Position numbers and translations under genes: made by a program
Notes under the pieces: model-generated
Told to the model about the DNA's origin: nothing
The model's database searches: none
Seen by the model: the letters and a program-made list of their open reading frames with translations, nothing else
Origin: Paratinospora sagittata
Taxonomy: Eukaryota; Streptophyta; Magnoliopsida; Ranunculales; Menispermaceae
Assembly: GCA_035771175.1 (NCBI GenBank)
Contig: CM069604.1
Span: 21,143,115-21,207,114, forward strand
Reading direction: 5' to 3'
Length of the DNA stretch: 64,000 bases
Shown here: positions 1-11,844 of the stretch, in pieces
Layout of the letters: the number at the start of each line of letters is the position of its first letter
Numbering within the stretch: the first letter of the stretch is position 1

Positions 1-452
1 TATCCTCCCATGATCCCCCGGAGGTGACGTAACCCCATTCCCATGTCCGGTTCGATTTTTGAACCCCCATCCCAAATTCAAGTTTACATAAAAAACATAA
101 ACTTTTACTAAACTGTTCGGTCTCACCGAAGCCAAACCACATGATTTTTTTTTACCCGACCACTTTCAGCGTGTCCCACTATCCTCCCACGATCCTCCGG
201 AGGCGACGGAACTCCATTCCCATGCCCGGTTCAATTTTTGCACCCCATCCCGAATTCAAGTTTAAATGAGAAACATAAGCTTTTACTAAACTGTTCGGTT
301 TCACTGAAGCCAAACCATGTGGTTTATTTTTTTCACCCGACCACTTTTAGCGCATCCCACTATCCTGCCACGATCCCCCAGAGGCGACGGAACCCCATTC
401 TCATGGTCGGTTGAATTTTTAGACCCCCATCCCGAATTCAAGTTTAAATGAA
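1..452. repeat. Tandem repeat, unit about 180 bp, 2.5 copies
   Basis: Copies begin at 1, 180 and 361, each with a variant of tatcctcccacgatccnccg, followed by ggaggcgacgg, a conserved ccccattcccatg block, and (first two copies) a ttcggt...accgaag segment. The third copy stops near 452. Unit lengths are 179 and 181 bp. Copies differ by scattered substitutions. The array runs off the left edge of the window, so its total size is unknown. Confidence 0.9.
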
Positions 453-453
453 A

Positions 454-563
454 CTACAACATTATCAAAACATATACAAGGTAATTATGTTTAAAAAAAT
501 TAACTGAATTGAAGTAGCAAGTATAAATAAATGTTGACTACAACATTATCAAAACATATACAA
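454..563. repeat. 26-bp direct repeat spaced 84 bp apart
   Basis: The 26-bp string beginning ctacaacattatcaaaacat occurs at 454-479 and again at 538-563. The first copy directly abuts the truncated third unit of the 180-bp tandem array. It could be a duplication scar or part of a small decayed element. No coding content is seen here. Confidence 0.8.
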
Positions 564-581
564 AAACAATAAAACAAGTTG

Positions 582-1468
582 TCAATCTGTGCCACATATT
601 GGCCATTTACGTCGTTTGTTGCACCGTAAGTGATCTCGTGTATAGTGCTGCAAAGGCACCTGAACAACTCGCTCGACATGTGGTGCTGGAACATCGTCAA
701 CGGGCATAGCTAATATGTGCTCATCCTCACGATTGTGTTCGTCACGTTCATCATGCGCCTCAATAGTCGTATCTGCTATAAATACACCTCCCAAGCATTG
801 CCCTCGCTCTCGCCCTCGCCCTCGCCTTGGCATTCTTTTTCGTCTACCTATCCAATTTCCCTCTTCACCCAACGTTGGATTGTTCTTGAATGAAGTGGCT
901 GTCGGGTCAATCTCAATATCTGGTATTGCATCGCCAAAGGTGGAACTAGTAGCATCTTCAGAATCATTGGTCATGTGTTCGATTGTAGCATCAATAGGTC
1001 AAGTTGTACTCGGACCAATATTCTCCATTGATCTCCGCGCACTATGACCCCCAAAATTCATGTTGTTTCGGCGACTCCCCGTTTGATGACCTTGGGTTGG
1101 ATTTCCACCAACAACTTCTACATACACCTCCATATTATTAGGAGGTGGGAGCTCTTGCAACATGAAAAAATATCCCTTAGCGCTTGCTCAGTTCTAATCG
1201 GAATCACCGTATAATTGAAATCCTTATCGCCCAAAAACAAAGGATATCTATAGGTGATATTGATCGTTACACAGATTGAAATCCCTAGTGCACCTCGAAT
1301 AACCCCTTCAAATTCTTCTAGACCAATGCCTAATCAGACTCTCAAAAGCCCGACTGGCGGTCTATCGTATGATGCACCTCGCGAACCATGTACTACAGAA
1401 CCACTGTAGCATGTACCATTGTAGCATGTACCACTGTAGCATATTATAGAAACAAACCTATCTGTCAT
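582..1468 (-). pseudogene. MuDR-like transposase N-terminal region, decayed
   Basis: Read on the - strand from an ATG at 1468, the sequence encodes a Cys-rich start (CYSGTCYNGTCYSG) and then GVIRGALGISI and ITYRYPLF. After that come NYTVIPIRTEQ and NMEVYVEVVGG. This order resembles the N-terminal domain of plant MULE (mudrA-type) transposases. It continues into an Arg/Gly-rich stretch (RRGRGRERG) and stops at 582. The frame is broken by at least two in-frame stops (near 1335 and near 985) and a frameshift near 1160. No DDE transposase or SWIM domain follows. The gypsy element inserted 57 bp upstream of the ATG, and two exon-like blocks on the far side of that insertion (see 10108-10192 and 11160-11200) may belong to the same gene. 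The family call is inference from motif order; other plant retro-gene families with Arg/Gly tails are possible. Confidence 0.4.
1398..1442. repeat. Short tandem repeat gtaccactgtagcat
   Basis: Three imperfect copies of an ac(c)actgtagcatgt unit lie head to tail. They encode the repeated Cys-Tyr segment at the start of the decayed MuDR-like reading frame on the - strand. Confidence 0.7.
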
Positions 1469-1524
1469 CTGAACATAATAAGCAAAATACAATCGTCAAT
1501 CCTTCAAACAAAATATGAAATAAA

Positions 1525-3634
1525 TGTCACGACGCCCCTGACGTAGGCTGACGTCATGACCGGCACAGCATATTATACACTGTACATATTCATATACAGT
1601 ATATAATACACTGTCAGCCTTCACGTATTCTCACAAACCTTCCCAAAATGTACAATAATTTCTTTTTTCCTATATACCACAAATCAAATTCCATAACCAT
1701 TTCATTCATTCACACATCAAATTATCATTTCCTCATCCAATATAAATATATGCCCACACATCCCATCTAGATAATAATACATATATAATGTGTGATAAGT
1801 ATACATATCAAAATAACAAAAATATAATCTATTTCCTCCAAGCATACATACACATACCAGACAAGTTCATTTTCCCTTCGAGTCAATACCTGAAATATTG
1901 GAGGAAATAGGGTGAGCAATCAACAGCTCAGTGAATATAGTTCTTGAGATGGCAATTATATACATTTATAGAAATATGACATTTAAAATCATTTCAAACA
2001 CTTATTCAACACATGCATCATTCAATGAATATATTGTACATGTCAACATCATAAATTTCATGATTTTCAATAACATAATGCACAATCTCCCTCCTCCGCA
2101 AGGCAAGAGAGCGGGTCTAACCCTTGTATGGTCGTACAAGGTAGACACAACTTCTCATGACCCAATTCAATAACACCATGCACAATCTCCCTCCTCCGCA
2201 AGGCACGAGAGCGGGTCTAACCCTTGTATGACCGTTACAAGGTAGCCACAACATCTCATTACCCAATTAACAGTCATTTCAAGGATCGCAACCCTTGTTA
2301 GGACAGACCTAACGAAATGACAATGAGGAATCGCAAAGCCTCATCATTACAAACTCCAATGCTAAAATCAATTTGCATGATCCATAAAACTCAATGCCTT
2401 ATATATAATATCACATGCGTACAATCAAACAGTTTATATGCGTACAATGCCATACAAGAACCAAATCAAGAAAACTATACTCACAGTGGTTACACGGGTT
2501 TTCTAATTCAACTGCTAAAATCGAGCAACAATAGGGCTTCCTCAAGAGCGTTTATTCATGCCCTTAAGCTCTCAATTTAAACACTGAAATGACCATAGAT
2601 TATCATGAGAATCATCATTTACCATTTCGGTAGCTACTAAAACATCAAATCACTTTTTACAGTACTATTCACCATTACTATTTATTTTTACTATTTACTA
2701 TTCACCATTTACTATTCACTATTCACTATTTACTATTCACATTTACTATTCACTATTTATTTTTACTATTTACTATTCACCATTTACGATTTACTATTTA
2801 TTTTTACTATTCATCCGAATGTTGTAAATTGTATTAAAATTGTCCAACGGCTCCAAAAATCATAAAATTGAGTCTAACCACATATTCGGGTTTCTAACAA
2901 TCCAGGAAGCATTTTTCTAGCTTCCTAGCGGGTTTTCATTCACGTTGGGGTCAAAACCCCAATTTGTCAAAATGCCGTAAAACGGCTCTCACAACAAAAA
3001 TTAATCCGCTAGAAAGGTTACAACTAGCTTAGATAGTAATTTTACGATGAAAAATAGCAAAAATAGCTTACCGGCACATCGAATTTGGCGCGAATCCCGC
3101 GTTCTCTCTTTTTCTTCTTCTCCTTCTTCTCTCTGTTTCTCTCGTGCCTCTCTGTTCTTCTGCAACTTCTTCATCTTCTTCCTATTTCATTTCTTTCTTT
3201 TTTTTTATTTTTTATTTCCTTCTAGTTGCCACACATTGGAAGCAACTAGAAGGATTTTTTATTTATTTTATTATTTATTTTATTATTTTATTATTTATTT
3301 AGATTTATATATATATAGATATGATTCCATGCACCTTGACTCCCTTTATTAACTAACTCCTCCATCAAATTTCATTAAATTCATTCAATCATAATCAAAT
3401 CCACATTTTTAATTAACCAATCCCATAAATTAATCAATTTAATTCACATGTATCATCTTCATTTCATAATTTTATTTATTTACTAATCATACACGCGTAT
3501 ATTTAGCACATACGTATCAACTACGTGTACTATCACGTGTATATTTAGCTCATACGTATAAAATACGTGTATTATACATCTTCATATACGCGTACTTCAA
3601 CGTATGTATTTAATTAAATTTACGGGGTGTTACA
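1525..3634 (-). repeat. Left (3') LTR of the gypsy element
   Basis: It begins tgtcacgacgcccctgacg and ends ggggtgttaca on the + strand, that is TGTAACACCCC at the LTR 5' end in element orientation. It contains a 100-bp internal tandem duplication, a tactattcac-type simple-sequence tract (2660-2815), a pyrimidine tract (3100-3230) and a tttatttattt tract. It is almost identical to the copy at 7872-10058 apart from the lengths of these tracts. Confidence 0.93.
2069..2268. repeat. 100-bp tandem duplication inside the LTR
   Basis: Two adjacent copies (2069-2168, 2169-2268) each run from aataaca..atgcacaatctccctcctccgc through the cttgtatg segment to cccaatt. The same duplication is present at 8416-8615 in the other LTR, so it predates this insertion. 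Confidence 0.9.
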
Positions 3635-3648
3635 ATCTCCCCAACTTA
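3635..3648 (-). other. Polypurine tract of the gypsy element
   Basis: On the - strand this reads AAGTTGGGGAGAT immediately before the 3' LTR. The preceding sequence (GAGGACGAAATTCC) matches the conserved last codons of many plant gypsy pol genes, where the tract follows a FEDE-type peptide. Confidence 0.8.
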
Positions 3649-3778
3649 AGGAATTTCGTCCTCGAAATTTAGACTTAAGGACTATTCCTCAAGTGATACT
3701 CAATTCCAGAAAACTGCTCCCGCATTGCATATTCCGCTTCCATGTTTGCTCTTCTTGATATGTAGTATCCTCCCCAAC

Positions 3779-4000
3779 TTAGTGGTGAGTTATATCCATA
3801 ACATAGATGAAATTCGAATGATTCCGGACACTTATCAACTGTGATCGTAGCGCAAATCGGTAAGCCAATGGACTTATCTTATCAAGGATTTCTACTGGTC
3901 CAACAAATCGCGGTACGATCTTTCTTGTTATTCTAAATCTCATTTGGCTTTTCTGTGGTAAGACCCTCAACAAAATTGAGTCAGCCACAATACATTTCAA
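3779..4000 (-). pseudogene. Gypsy integrase C-terminal remnant
   Basis: The longest open stretch of the element's interior (73 codons, - strand). It reads PRFVGPVEILDKI, then AYRFAL, then VRNHSNF. This corresponds to the conserved PRFVGPFEIL...AYRLALP...VHNVFHVS segment just after the integrase core in Ty3/gypsy polyproteins. It lies nearest the 3' LTR, as expected for the end of pol. The core catalytic D,D,E residues should lie at about 4000-4650, but I could not read them there. Confidence 0.75.
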
Positions 4001-4734
4001 GGTCGATATACAAACCTTGTGTATGTACTAATATCTTCTGGCACCAATAACAATAACTCCACACTTTCAATTCACAAGTTGGAGATCTATAAGGCTTATT
4101 ATCAAACTTTTAGAGTGCCATCATTATGCTCTTATAATAGCTATTTATACACATACGGTTACACACATAAAATATTCCTTCCAACTTCCACCAAAATTCA
4201 AATATACTAGACCCGAGCATGCTCGCAAGCATCAAAGTCACTCTCTCAGTCTGTCAGCCAGTCTGAGAGTACATATCACACTGAGAAGGAGATGAGTATC
4301 AAAACGAGTCTGCATCATATATCAGATCTCGACAAAATCTTCGGATCTTAATCCGACATGACAAATATCTGAGTACTCCCATAAAATCTCCATATCGCAC
4401 ACATATACAATCTGCTCAGTCTATCAAAAGAATTCTGGTGTTCATTGGAAGAATAAGCAGACTTATCAGTCTACTAATGGTCATCCAGATGGTATCATAT
4501 CTACCCATAACCCATAAGATATCATTTGAATCCCATCTTCATTTACCACAATCCATAATATTTCATACTAATATCATACTCGTCTCATCATAACTTTTTC
4601 TCTCTGAATATGAGTATCAATCAGTTGAATATGCATCCGAGCACAAATATCAACACATGGAGTAATAAAGAGTACACTCATAACTGTAACTCTCACTTAC
4701 AAACAATCTCCATTTATGGCCTCACTGATAGTTA

Positions 4735-4845
4735 CTACTCCAGTTTCAGCCTGTTTCCTGCTCAATGCCTCAGCAACATATTGGCCTTTCCCAGGATAAT
4801 AACTCCATATAAAATCAAATCCTTTGGGAATTCTTGCCACATTTA
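4735..4845 (-). pseudogene. Gypsy RNase H C-terminal remnant
   Basis: On the - strand this translates as FDFIWSYYPGKGQYVAEAL followed by SRKQ. It aligns with the conserved end of plant gypsy RNase H (YDFxIxYHPGKANVVADALSRK). It lies between the RT and integrase remnants, as expected. There is no intact frame around it. Confidence 0.8.
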
Positions 4846-5386
4846 TTACCTCATATTTTCAAATAATTACTTCAGACTCTTAAAATCTAAAGATAGTGTG
4901 TCCTTTTTATTATCGAGGCAATGCTCTCATCAATTCAAAATAACTACCAACAATTTTCTCTTCACTCTCAGGCTAGTTATTCTCGTGCACTACCAAATAT
5001 CTGAAGGCACAAGTAATTAACTTATCCTTTTGTATCAATGCAAAATCCAGATCTGGACGTGATATTCATCAATCACAATTACTTCCAGATTCTGAAACTA
5101 GTCACAACATTTAATACTGTGAGAGCTTTCCCATGCACAATAGTCCACACATTATATAGCATTCATCTGGTTTTGTTTCGTGAGTGGAACAGATAGCTTC
5201 AAGGATCTTTCCACGCACTTTCTATAACATACAACTAATACCAGAGAACTTCTGATTTCCATCATTTAAATCAGTTTTAACAGTTCTATGATCACTTTGA
5301 CCGTCGCAGCATCCTTAACGATACTATTTAAACTGGTCATGTGATCCAAACATTCGCATCTTAATTATATTCAAAACACATATTCA

Positions 5387-5645
5387 CCAAGTTTGGCACT
5401 CAATCGGTGCTCTCCCAGTGCCTACAAGATAATTCCGAGGTCCTATTCATGCTCCTCTCATTTTCTTGGGACAATTTCATATATCATCATTAAAGACTAT
5501 GCACTCAAGATATGGTTCATATACCCACTGCATCAATCTTATAACGTGATTGACACATTAATCAAGGTTACCAACATTTCATACTATCCATATCTTGTCT
5601 TACAACAGTCTGCATTACATCCTTTTCTCGAATTCTTAACTGATG
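5387..5645 (-). pseudogene. Gypsy reverse transcriptase remnant
   Basis: The - strand reads HQLRIREKDVMQTVVRQDM at 5571-5645, matching the YHQLRIRxxDxxKTAFRTRYG motif. Further on, 5480-5506 reads IVFNDDI, a changed version of the FxDDI catalytic motif. Then EEHE and a block ending LGEHRLSAKLGEYVF (5387-5460) match the EEHxxHLRxVLxxLREHxLYAK region. Several stops and frameshifts separate these blocks, so no active enzyme can be made. Confidence 0.8.
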
Positions 5646-6169
5646 GTGCTTAGAGCTCAAAATGTTCGTAAAGACAATTTGGCTTCATTTAGTTAATCGA
5701 ATTCGACCATCTATCCCTGGTAAAGATATTCATTCTTTCTTGTTATCGTGCCCAGTTAACAGTAATTCATACTTAAACATATTTTACTATACTTTCTTTC
5801 CATATTATCACAAATGCTCTCCAAGGTGGCATATCAAAGATAATCAATTTTTTTGCTCATGAACACATTTACCTACAAATTCTCACAAGTCCTTACGTAC
5901 TCTGTATATGAAGGAATGAAGATACATATTATACTGGCAACAGTTTTATATGCTATCAATCTCCTGTCCAGGTAGCAATGTTAATAATTCATCAGAGAAT
6001 ACTCCAATAGATCAGCTCACCACAGGAATTTGAATTAACTGCATGCCTTAGTACATTACTCTCATGCTTTGTACTAGCCATATTCTCTATTTCCTATCTT
6101 CTGTTAGATAGAAGATTTTGAGGGTAAAAATTTCTCGAGATTCAAAATGAAAATATTTTTCACTTATTC

Positions 6170-6265
6170 AGAAGATTACTTCTTTTCGGAGAGATGGTCC
6201 ACCTGGCATGAGAGGTGACCAGCCAATCATACCCACCAAGCATCCAATTCCAAAAATTTCATATT
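6170..6265 (-). pseudogene. Gypsy protease C-terminal remnant
   Basis: Across two frames of the - strand, a GMDWL-like segment is followed by H.A, then DHL and KEVIF. This matches the VILGMDWLxxxxAxxDCxxKxVxF signature between retropepsin and RT in plant gypsy elements. It lies upstream of the RT remnant in element order. Recognition is by pattern only. Confidence 0.5.
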
Positions 6266-7853
6266 TTAAAGTCCATAAATATGTGATGACCCTCATATTT
6301 ATTCCACCTATTATTTGCTAGCCATATCAAGGTAGATTCTTTCTCTTGGAGGCATACTCACAATCAATGATGCCTTATTATAATCTAAACTAATACCATC
6401 TGTCTACCATATCACCAGAGATAAAGGACCAGGTAGATCCAATAACACATCAGAATATACACCATAACCAAATATCAATGTCTTACTCATCTTTGGATCT
6501 GGTCTTGTATTTACTTTAATTTATTCTCTAAAATATGGAGTCACATTGATAAAATTTACTGGAGCATTCCATATCAGCTAACTGGCGATTAACACATCTC
6601 GTATCTTTTTTTTTTTCAGATTTATAATCGACAATCATAGGTCGAGATACAATGTACGCAGTTTGTGACTCATGCTCAGGCAATGGGAACCACTTTTGGT
6701 TTTCATAATTCGTTAACATCACTTCTCTTTTTTTCATTATTATTGGGTTAGTACCTGACCCAATACTGCCAACATCTCAACCTTACTCAATGTTTCACTT
6801 ATCTTCAATTTCATATTATTGCCCCCAACATTGCCTTACATTCCTTATTTCTCTTTTTACCTAACACTGGTGTTAATGACTCGACTTCTTACGGCAGTGC
6901 AAGCTAGCTCACTATTGCTGGTGTTCACATTTCAACTGCAGCTTTGGCTGACCCGAAAGTTATAGTCCGCCTAACAACTTGCACATATAGTTATAACGCA
7001 ACAATTATCAAACCTGCCGTATAGGATTCCAAAAGATCCTTATCAGTCTCAGAATATCCATAGTGATCATTCCAAAAATAGACTATACCAGTCTAATTCA
7101 TGTTTGTCTTTATGGTTAGACATGTCACTATATTTTAACAAGATAAACTTTTTCATGCCTTAAATGTCAGCATGATGGAAGCCCTTATAAAATAGCTTTT
7201 TTTCATTAATCTCATGTCTTAATCATCTCAGGAGTCCTTAGCCCAATTTTCTATTATCTCTTATCATCAGTTAGCTTAAACTTAGCTAACGTGCTTTATC
7301 ATTTGCAGAGATTTAATCATTCTCTAAGATGATCTCCACTCAGAGTAGCAAATTCTTTACTACGTCTAATATCAGAGTCCCTTCTCCTGAAAGTTTCCAT
7401 AACTTTCACATCTTTTCATTCCATCTGGCTTATCATTGAGCCCTTCTATTAATTTTCTTCAGTCTGTTTTTACTCACACCATTGGCACCCACATCTGGAG
7501 CTATCAACGGTTCAAGCCTCTGTCTTTCTCACATTACAATTTGGCCACAAGCTCATAAGTTGTGCATTTCATTGTTGTTGGGTAGTTACTAGTCATATAT
7601 AAGCTATATCATTTATTATCACTGGATTACATCCAGTTCTTTTTCTTTCAGCCTTCTGATCCTTTCTTGATCAGTAATTTTCATTGTTAATCTTGACTAG
7701 TCTTTTCCAAATCTGGAATTCACTGCCACAGGTGATTCTCAGTCAAGATACCCTATTGGATTTGGCTCCACATAATAGGACTACCCATATGTATACCCAT
7801 ACAAACAATCATAATATCATAAAGCTTTTATCTTTTTAAGAATTTTAAACTTA

Positions 7854-7867
7854 AGGCTCTGATACCA
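7854..7867 (-). other. Primer-binding site (initiator Met tRNA)
   Basis: The - strand reads TGGTATCAGAGCC, complementary to the 3' end of plant initiator Met tRNA, four bases inside the right (5') LTR. This fixes the element's orientation. Confidence 0.9.
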
Positions 7868-7871
7868 ATAT

Positions 7872-10058
7872 TGTCACGACGCCCCTGACGTAGGCTGACG
7901 TCATGACCGGCACAGCATATTATACACTGTACATATTCATATACAGTATATAATACACTGTCAGCCTTCACGTATTCTCACAAACCTTCCCAAAATGTAC
8001 AATAAATTTTTTTTTCCTATATACCACAAATCAAATTCCATAACCATTTCATTCATTCACACATCAAATTATCATTTCCTCATCCAATATAAATATATGC
8101 CCACACATCCCATCTAGATAATAATACATATATAATGTGTGATAAGTATACATATCAAAATAACAAAAATATAATCTATTTCCTCCAAGCATACATACAC
8201 ATACCAGACAAGTTCATTTTCCCTTCGAGTCAATACCTGAAATATTGGAGGAAATAGGGTGAGCAATCAACAACTCAGTGAATATAGTTCTTGAGATGGC
8301 AATTATATACATTTATAGAAATATGACATTTAAAATCATTTCAAACACTTATTCAACACATGCATCATTCAATGAATATATTGTACATGTCAACATCATA
8401 AATTTCATGATTTTCAATAACATAATGCACAATCTCCCTCCTCCGCAAGGCAAGAGAGCGGGTCTAACCCTTGTATGGTCGTACAAGGTAGACACAACTT
8501 CTCATGACCCAATTCAATAACACCATGCACAATCTCCCTCCTCCGCAAGGCACGAGAGCGAGTCTAACCCTTGTATGACCGTTACAAGGTAGCCACAACA
8601 TCTCATTACCCAATTAACAGTCATTTCAAGGATCGCAACCCTCGTTAGGACAGACCTAACGAAATGACAATGAGGAATCGCAAAGCCTCATCATTACAAA
8701 CTCCAATGCTAAAATCAGTTTGCATGATCCATAAAACTCAATGCCTTATATATAATATCACATGCGTACAATCAAACAGTTTATATGCGTACAATGCCAT
8801 ACAAGAACCAAATCAAGAAAACTATACTCACAGTGGTTACACGGGTTTTCTAATTCAACTGCTAAAATCGAGCAACAATAGGGCTTCCTCAAGAGCGTTT
8901 ATTCATGCCCTTAAGCTCTCAATTTAAACACTGAAATGACCATAGATTATCATGAGAATCATCATTTACCATTTCGGTAGCTACTAAAACATCAAATCAC
9001 TTTTCACAGTACTATTCACCATGACTATTTATTTTTACTATTCACTATTCACTATTATTATTTACTATTCACTATTCACCATTCACCATTCACCATTCAC
9101 CATTCACCATTCACTATTTACTATTTACTATTCACATTTACTATTCACTATTTATTTTTACTATTCACTATTCACCATTTACTATTTACTATTTATTTTT
9201 ACTATTCATCCGAATGTTGTAAATTGTATTAAAATTGTTCAACGGCTCCAAAAATAATAAAATTGAGTCTAACCACATATTCGGGTTTCTAACAATCCAG
9301 GAAGCATTTTTCTAGCTTCCTAGCGGGTTTTCATTCACGTTGGGGTCAAAACCCCAATTTGTCAAAACGCCGTAAAACGACTCTCACAACAAAAATTAAT
9401 CCGTTAGAAAGGTTACAACTAGCTTAGATAGTAATTTTACGATGAAAAATAGGAAAAATAGCTTACCGGCACGTCGAATTTGGCGCGAATCCCGCATTCT
9501 CTCTTTTTCTTCTTCTCCTTCTTCTCTCTGTTTCTCTCGTGCCTCTCTGTTCTTCTGCAACTTCTTCATCTTCTTCCTATTTCATTTTTTTCTTTTTTTT
9601 TATTCTTTCTTCTTTTTTTTTTTTTTTTATTTCCTTCTAGTTGCCACACGTTGGAAGCAACTAGAAGGATTTTTTATTTATTTTATTTATTTTATTATTT
9701 ATTTTATTATTTTATTTTTTATTTAGATTTATATATATATATATATGATTCCATGCACCTTGACTCCCTTTATTAACTAACTCCTCCATCAAATTTCATT
9801 AAATTCATTCAATCATAATCAAATCCACATTTTTAATTAACCAATCCCATAAATTAATCAATTTAATTCACATGTATCATCTTCATTTCATAATTTTATT
9901 TATTTACTAATCATACACGCGTATATTTAGCGCATACGTATCAACTACGTGTATTATCACGTGTATATTTAGCTCATACGTATAAAATACGTGTATTATA
10001 CATCTTCATATACGTGTACTTCAACGTATGTATTTAATTAAATTTATGGGGTGTTACA
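7872..10058 (-). repeat. Right (5') LTR of the gypsy element
   Basis: A near-identical copy of 1525-3634. It differs mainly by an expanded cattcaccattcacc array (9060-9120) and longer T runs in the pyrimidine tract. Several of the substitutions are C/T or G/A changes at CpG positions, for example in the last 150 bp, as expected from cytosine methylation. Apparent reading frames in the cattcacc array are products of the repeat. Confidence 0.93.
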
Positions 10059-11379
10059 TAAAAGCCTATGATTTCAACAAAGTAACAATTAAAAAGAAAT
10101 GTAATTAACCTTTGACCTTCCCGAAGATTGAACAGTATAATCACGAACCACTTGAAGCGAATTAGTGAAGGAGGCAAAATCTTTTCTAAAACAAAAATAA
10201 GCGCCACAAATAATTATATAAGTCCAAATTCAAGTCATTGTCTTATTTAAATAGACTTTATTGATTATATATAAATGTTCTCTTTTCATTAATCTAATGA
10301 TATTAACAACTACGAAATTAACTAAATAAGATTTTCTTTTTTTCTTTTTTTATATTATTTTATAACATTGGGTTGAAATTTTTGATATTTTGATCTCCTA
10401 GTACAAATTAAATGTAAATAAATTGATTTTTTGGTGGCATAGTTTTAGTTCTCTCAATTGAGCATCTATATGCATTGTTGATCTACTAGGCATCATTTTT
10501 AAATTTATTTTTTGGCGCCATAGTTTTAGCACTTTTTCTACTCTCGTCAACTGTTCTTGTTGTTGATAAAATTATATTAATTACAAAACTCTGTCTTTGT
10601 TTGAACTATACTTTAACAAGGATATCATTTGACTATCGAGTCTTTGCATATTTCACTTTCCCTGAAGTGTCTTTTTGACTCAAACACCCCAAATCTATGA
10701 TAGAATTTATTTCTAATAGTTTCCTCTAAGAAACCATTCTATGATTTTGATTTAATAACACAAAATAAAAATTTTCTCCTGCTACTCTTTGTACTAATTT
10801 AATAACACTAATTTGTTGATTATGATGCACAATTTTTTTAATTCAACTCATCAAGTTTTGTTTTAATTAAATCCATTTGGAGTATATAAAGCAAAACCAA
10901 GAAAATTGCACTATAATATTTATACTTTACACAAATGAAAATTTAAAGCAAAACCAACAAAAACTATTATAAAAATTAATATTCAATTTGAAAACATCTC
11001 GCTCGAGGTATTTGAACAATTTAACTCCATGATTTAAATTTTTTTTATTTTTATGTTTTGATATAATTACGTCAAAACATATTTTTAACATGACTAATTG
11101 CTAATAAAATAATCTAAATAACAAATCAAATTATTATATACCTGATTATCACCGGAGAGGTCTTCGCAATGCTGCCTACTTTGACATCGACATCAAACGT
11201 CTACAATATACATGAGAAATAAAATCAAATTAGTCATTTGATCTAAATAATTTATACAACTCATCAAAACAAAAATATTTTTTGTAAGTTACAAAAACCA
11301 TAAAATATATCAAAAAAAAAACCTACCCAATCAAACGTCAAAACTTATTTGATGGAAGTGTTGTAACAAGCTAGGATAT
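10059..11379. other. AT-rich stretch with two exon-like scraps
   Basis: Mostly AT-rich with no open frame. Two short - strand blocks look like decayed exons with intron-like borders. At 10108-10192, KDFASFTNSLQVV follows a tttttag-like acceptor and ends before gttaat. At 11160-11200, a TFDVDVKVGS-like peptide lies before gtatat. Both are on the strand of the MuDR-like remnant at 582-1468, and the gypsy insertion separates them from it. I cannot assign them to a family. Confidence 0.3.
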
Positions 11380-11760
11380 GGAGCCGCTCGCAAGAAGAAA
11401 ACGAGAGGGTCAACACAACGAGGAAGGAGAGAGAGACTTTCGACGACGGTGACGGCGATGGAGGAAGGAGTTGCAGAGAGAGAGAGAGAGGGAATGGAGT
11501 TGAGATGGAGGGAGAGCACGAGCAGTCGCTCGAAGGAGACAACGAGAGCGCTGACACAGCGACAAGGGCGAGAGAGGTTTCCGACGACGGCGACGGTGAC
11601 GACACGGAGGAAGGAGTTGCAGAGAAAGAGGGAATGACGTCGAGTGGGAGGGAGAGCACGAGCAGAGAGAGACAGAATGGCGTAGCTCGCAAGAAGAGAG
11701 CGAGAGGCTTTCGACGGCGATATTACGGCGTTGGTCGAAGGAGTTTCAGAGAGAGGCGTG
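11380..11760. repeat. GA-rich degenerate tandem repeat, period about 143 bp
   Basis: Units share gacgacggyga, then ggaggaaggagttgcagag, then gggagagcacgagcag. They begin near 11440 and 11583, with a weaker third unit near 11712. Both strands are open for more than 100 codons here (Arg/Glu-rich on +, Ser/Leu-rich on -). I read that as a consequence of the biased composition and give no gene call. Confidence 0.6.
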
Positions 11761-11844
11761 AGTGTGCGGTAGTCATAGAGAGTGGTGTCGCGGGTATTTG
11801 TGGGGTTAGGTTTAGCGAAAAGACGCCTTCACTTAAAAAAAAAA

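Larger units (their letters stand above)
1525..10058 (-). mobile_element. Complete Ty3/gypsy-type LTR retrotransposon with degenerate pol
   Basis: This element has two long LTRs (1525-3634 and 7872-10058) and runs on the - strand, so the right LTR is 5'. A primer-binding site complementary to initiator Met tRNA lies at 7854-7867, and a purine tract (as - strand) abuts the left LTR at 3635-3648. The flanks carry taaa on both sides, giving a 4-bp target duplication, or 5-bp ataaa if the terminal A is shared. The interior (3635-7871) holds remnants in the order protease, RT, RNase H, integrase, reading right to left. That is the Ty3/gypsy order, and every domain is broken by stops and frameshifts. 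The LTRs differ by only about two dozen substitutions by eye outside length-variable tracts. The element sits beside the MuDR-like remnant, apparently having split it. Confidence 0.9.

Noticed and set aside
1..452. Calling the 180-bp repeat a centromeric satellite
   Set aside because: Only 2.5 units are visible and the neighbourhood is genic and transposon-rich. The period alone is not enough.
4019..5862. Several + strand frames of 60-136 codons inside the gypsy interior
   Set aside because: The - strand carries recognisable pol remnants here. The + frames are chance openings in AT-rich sequence with no family resemblance.
9021..9257. Open frame of repeated Thr-Ile-His-His-Ser-Pro-Phe
   Set aside because: Translation of the cattcacc simple-sequence expansion within the gypsy LTR; no codon structure.
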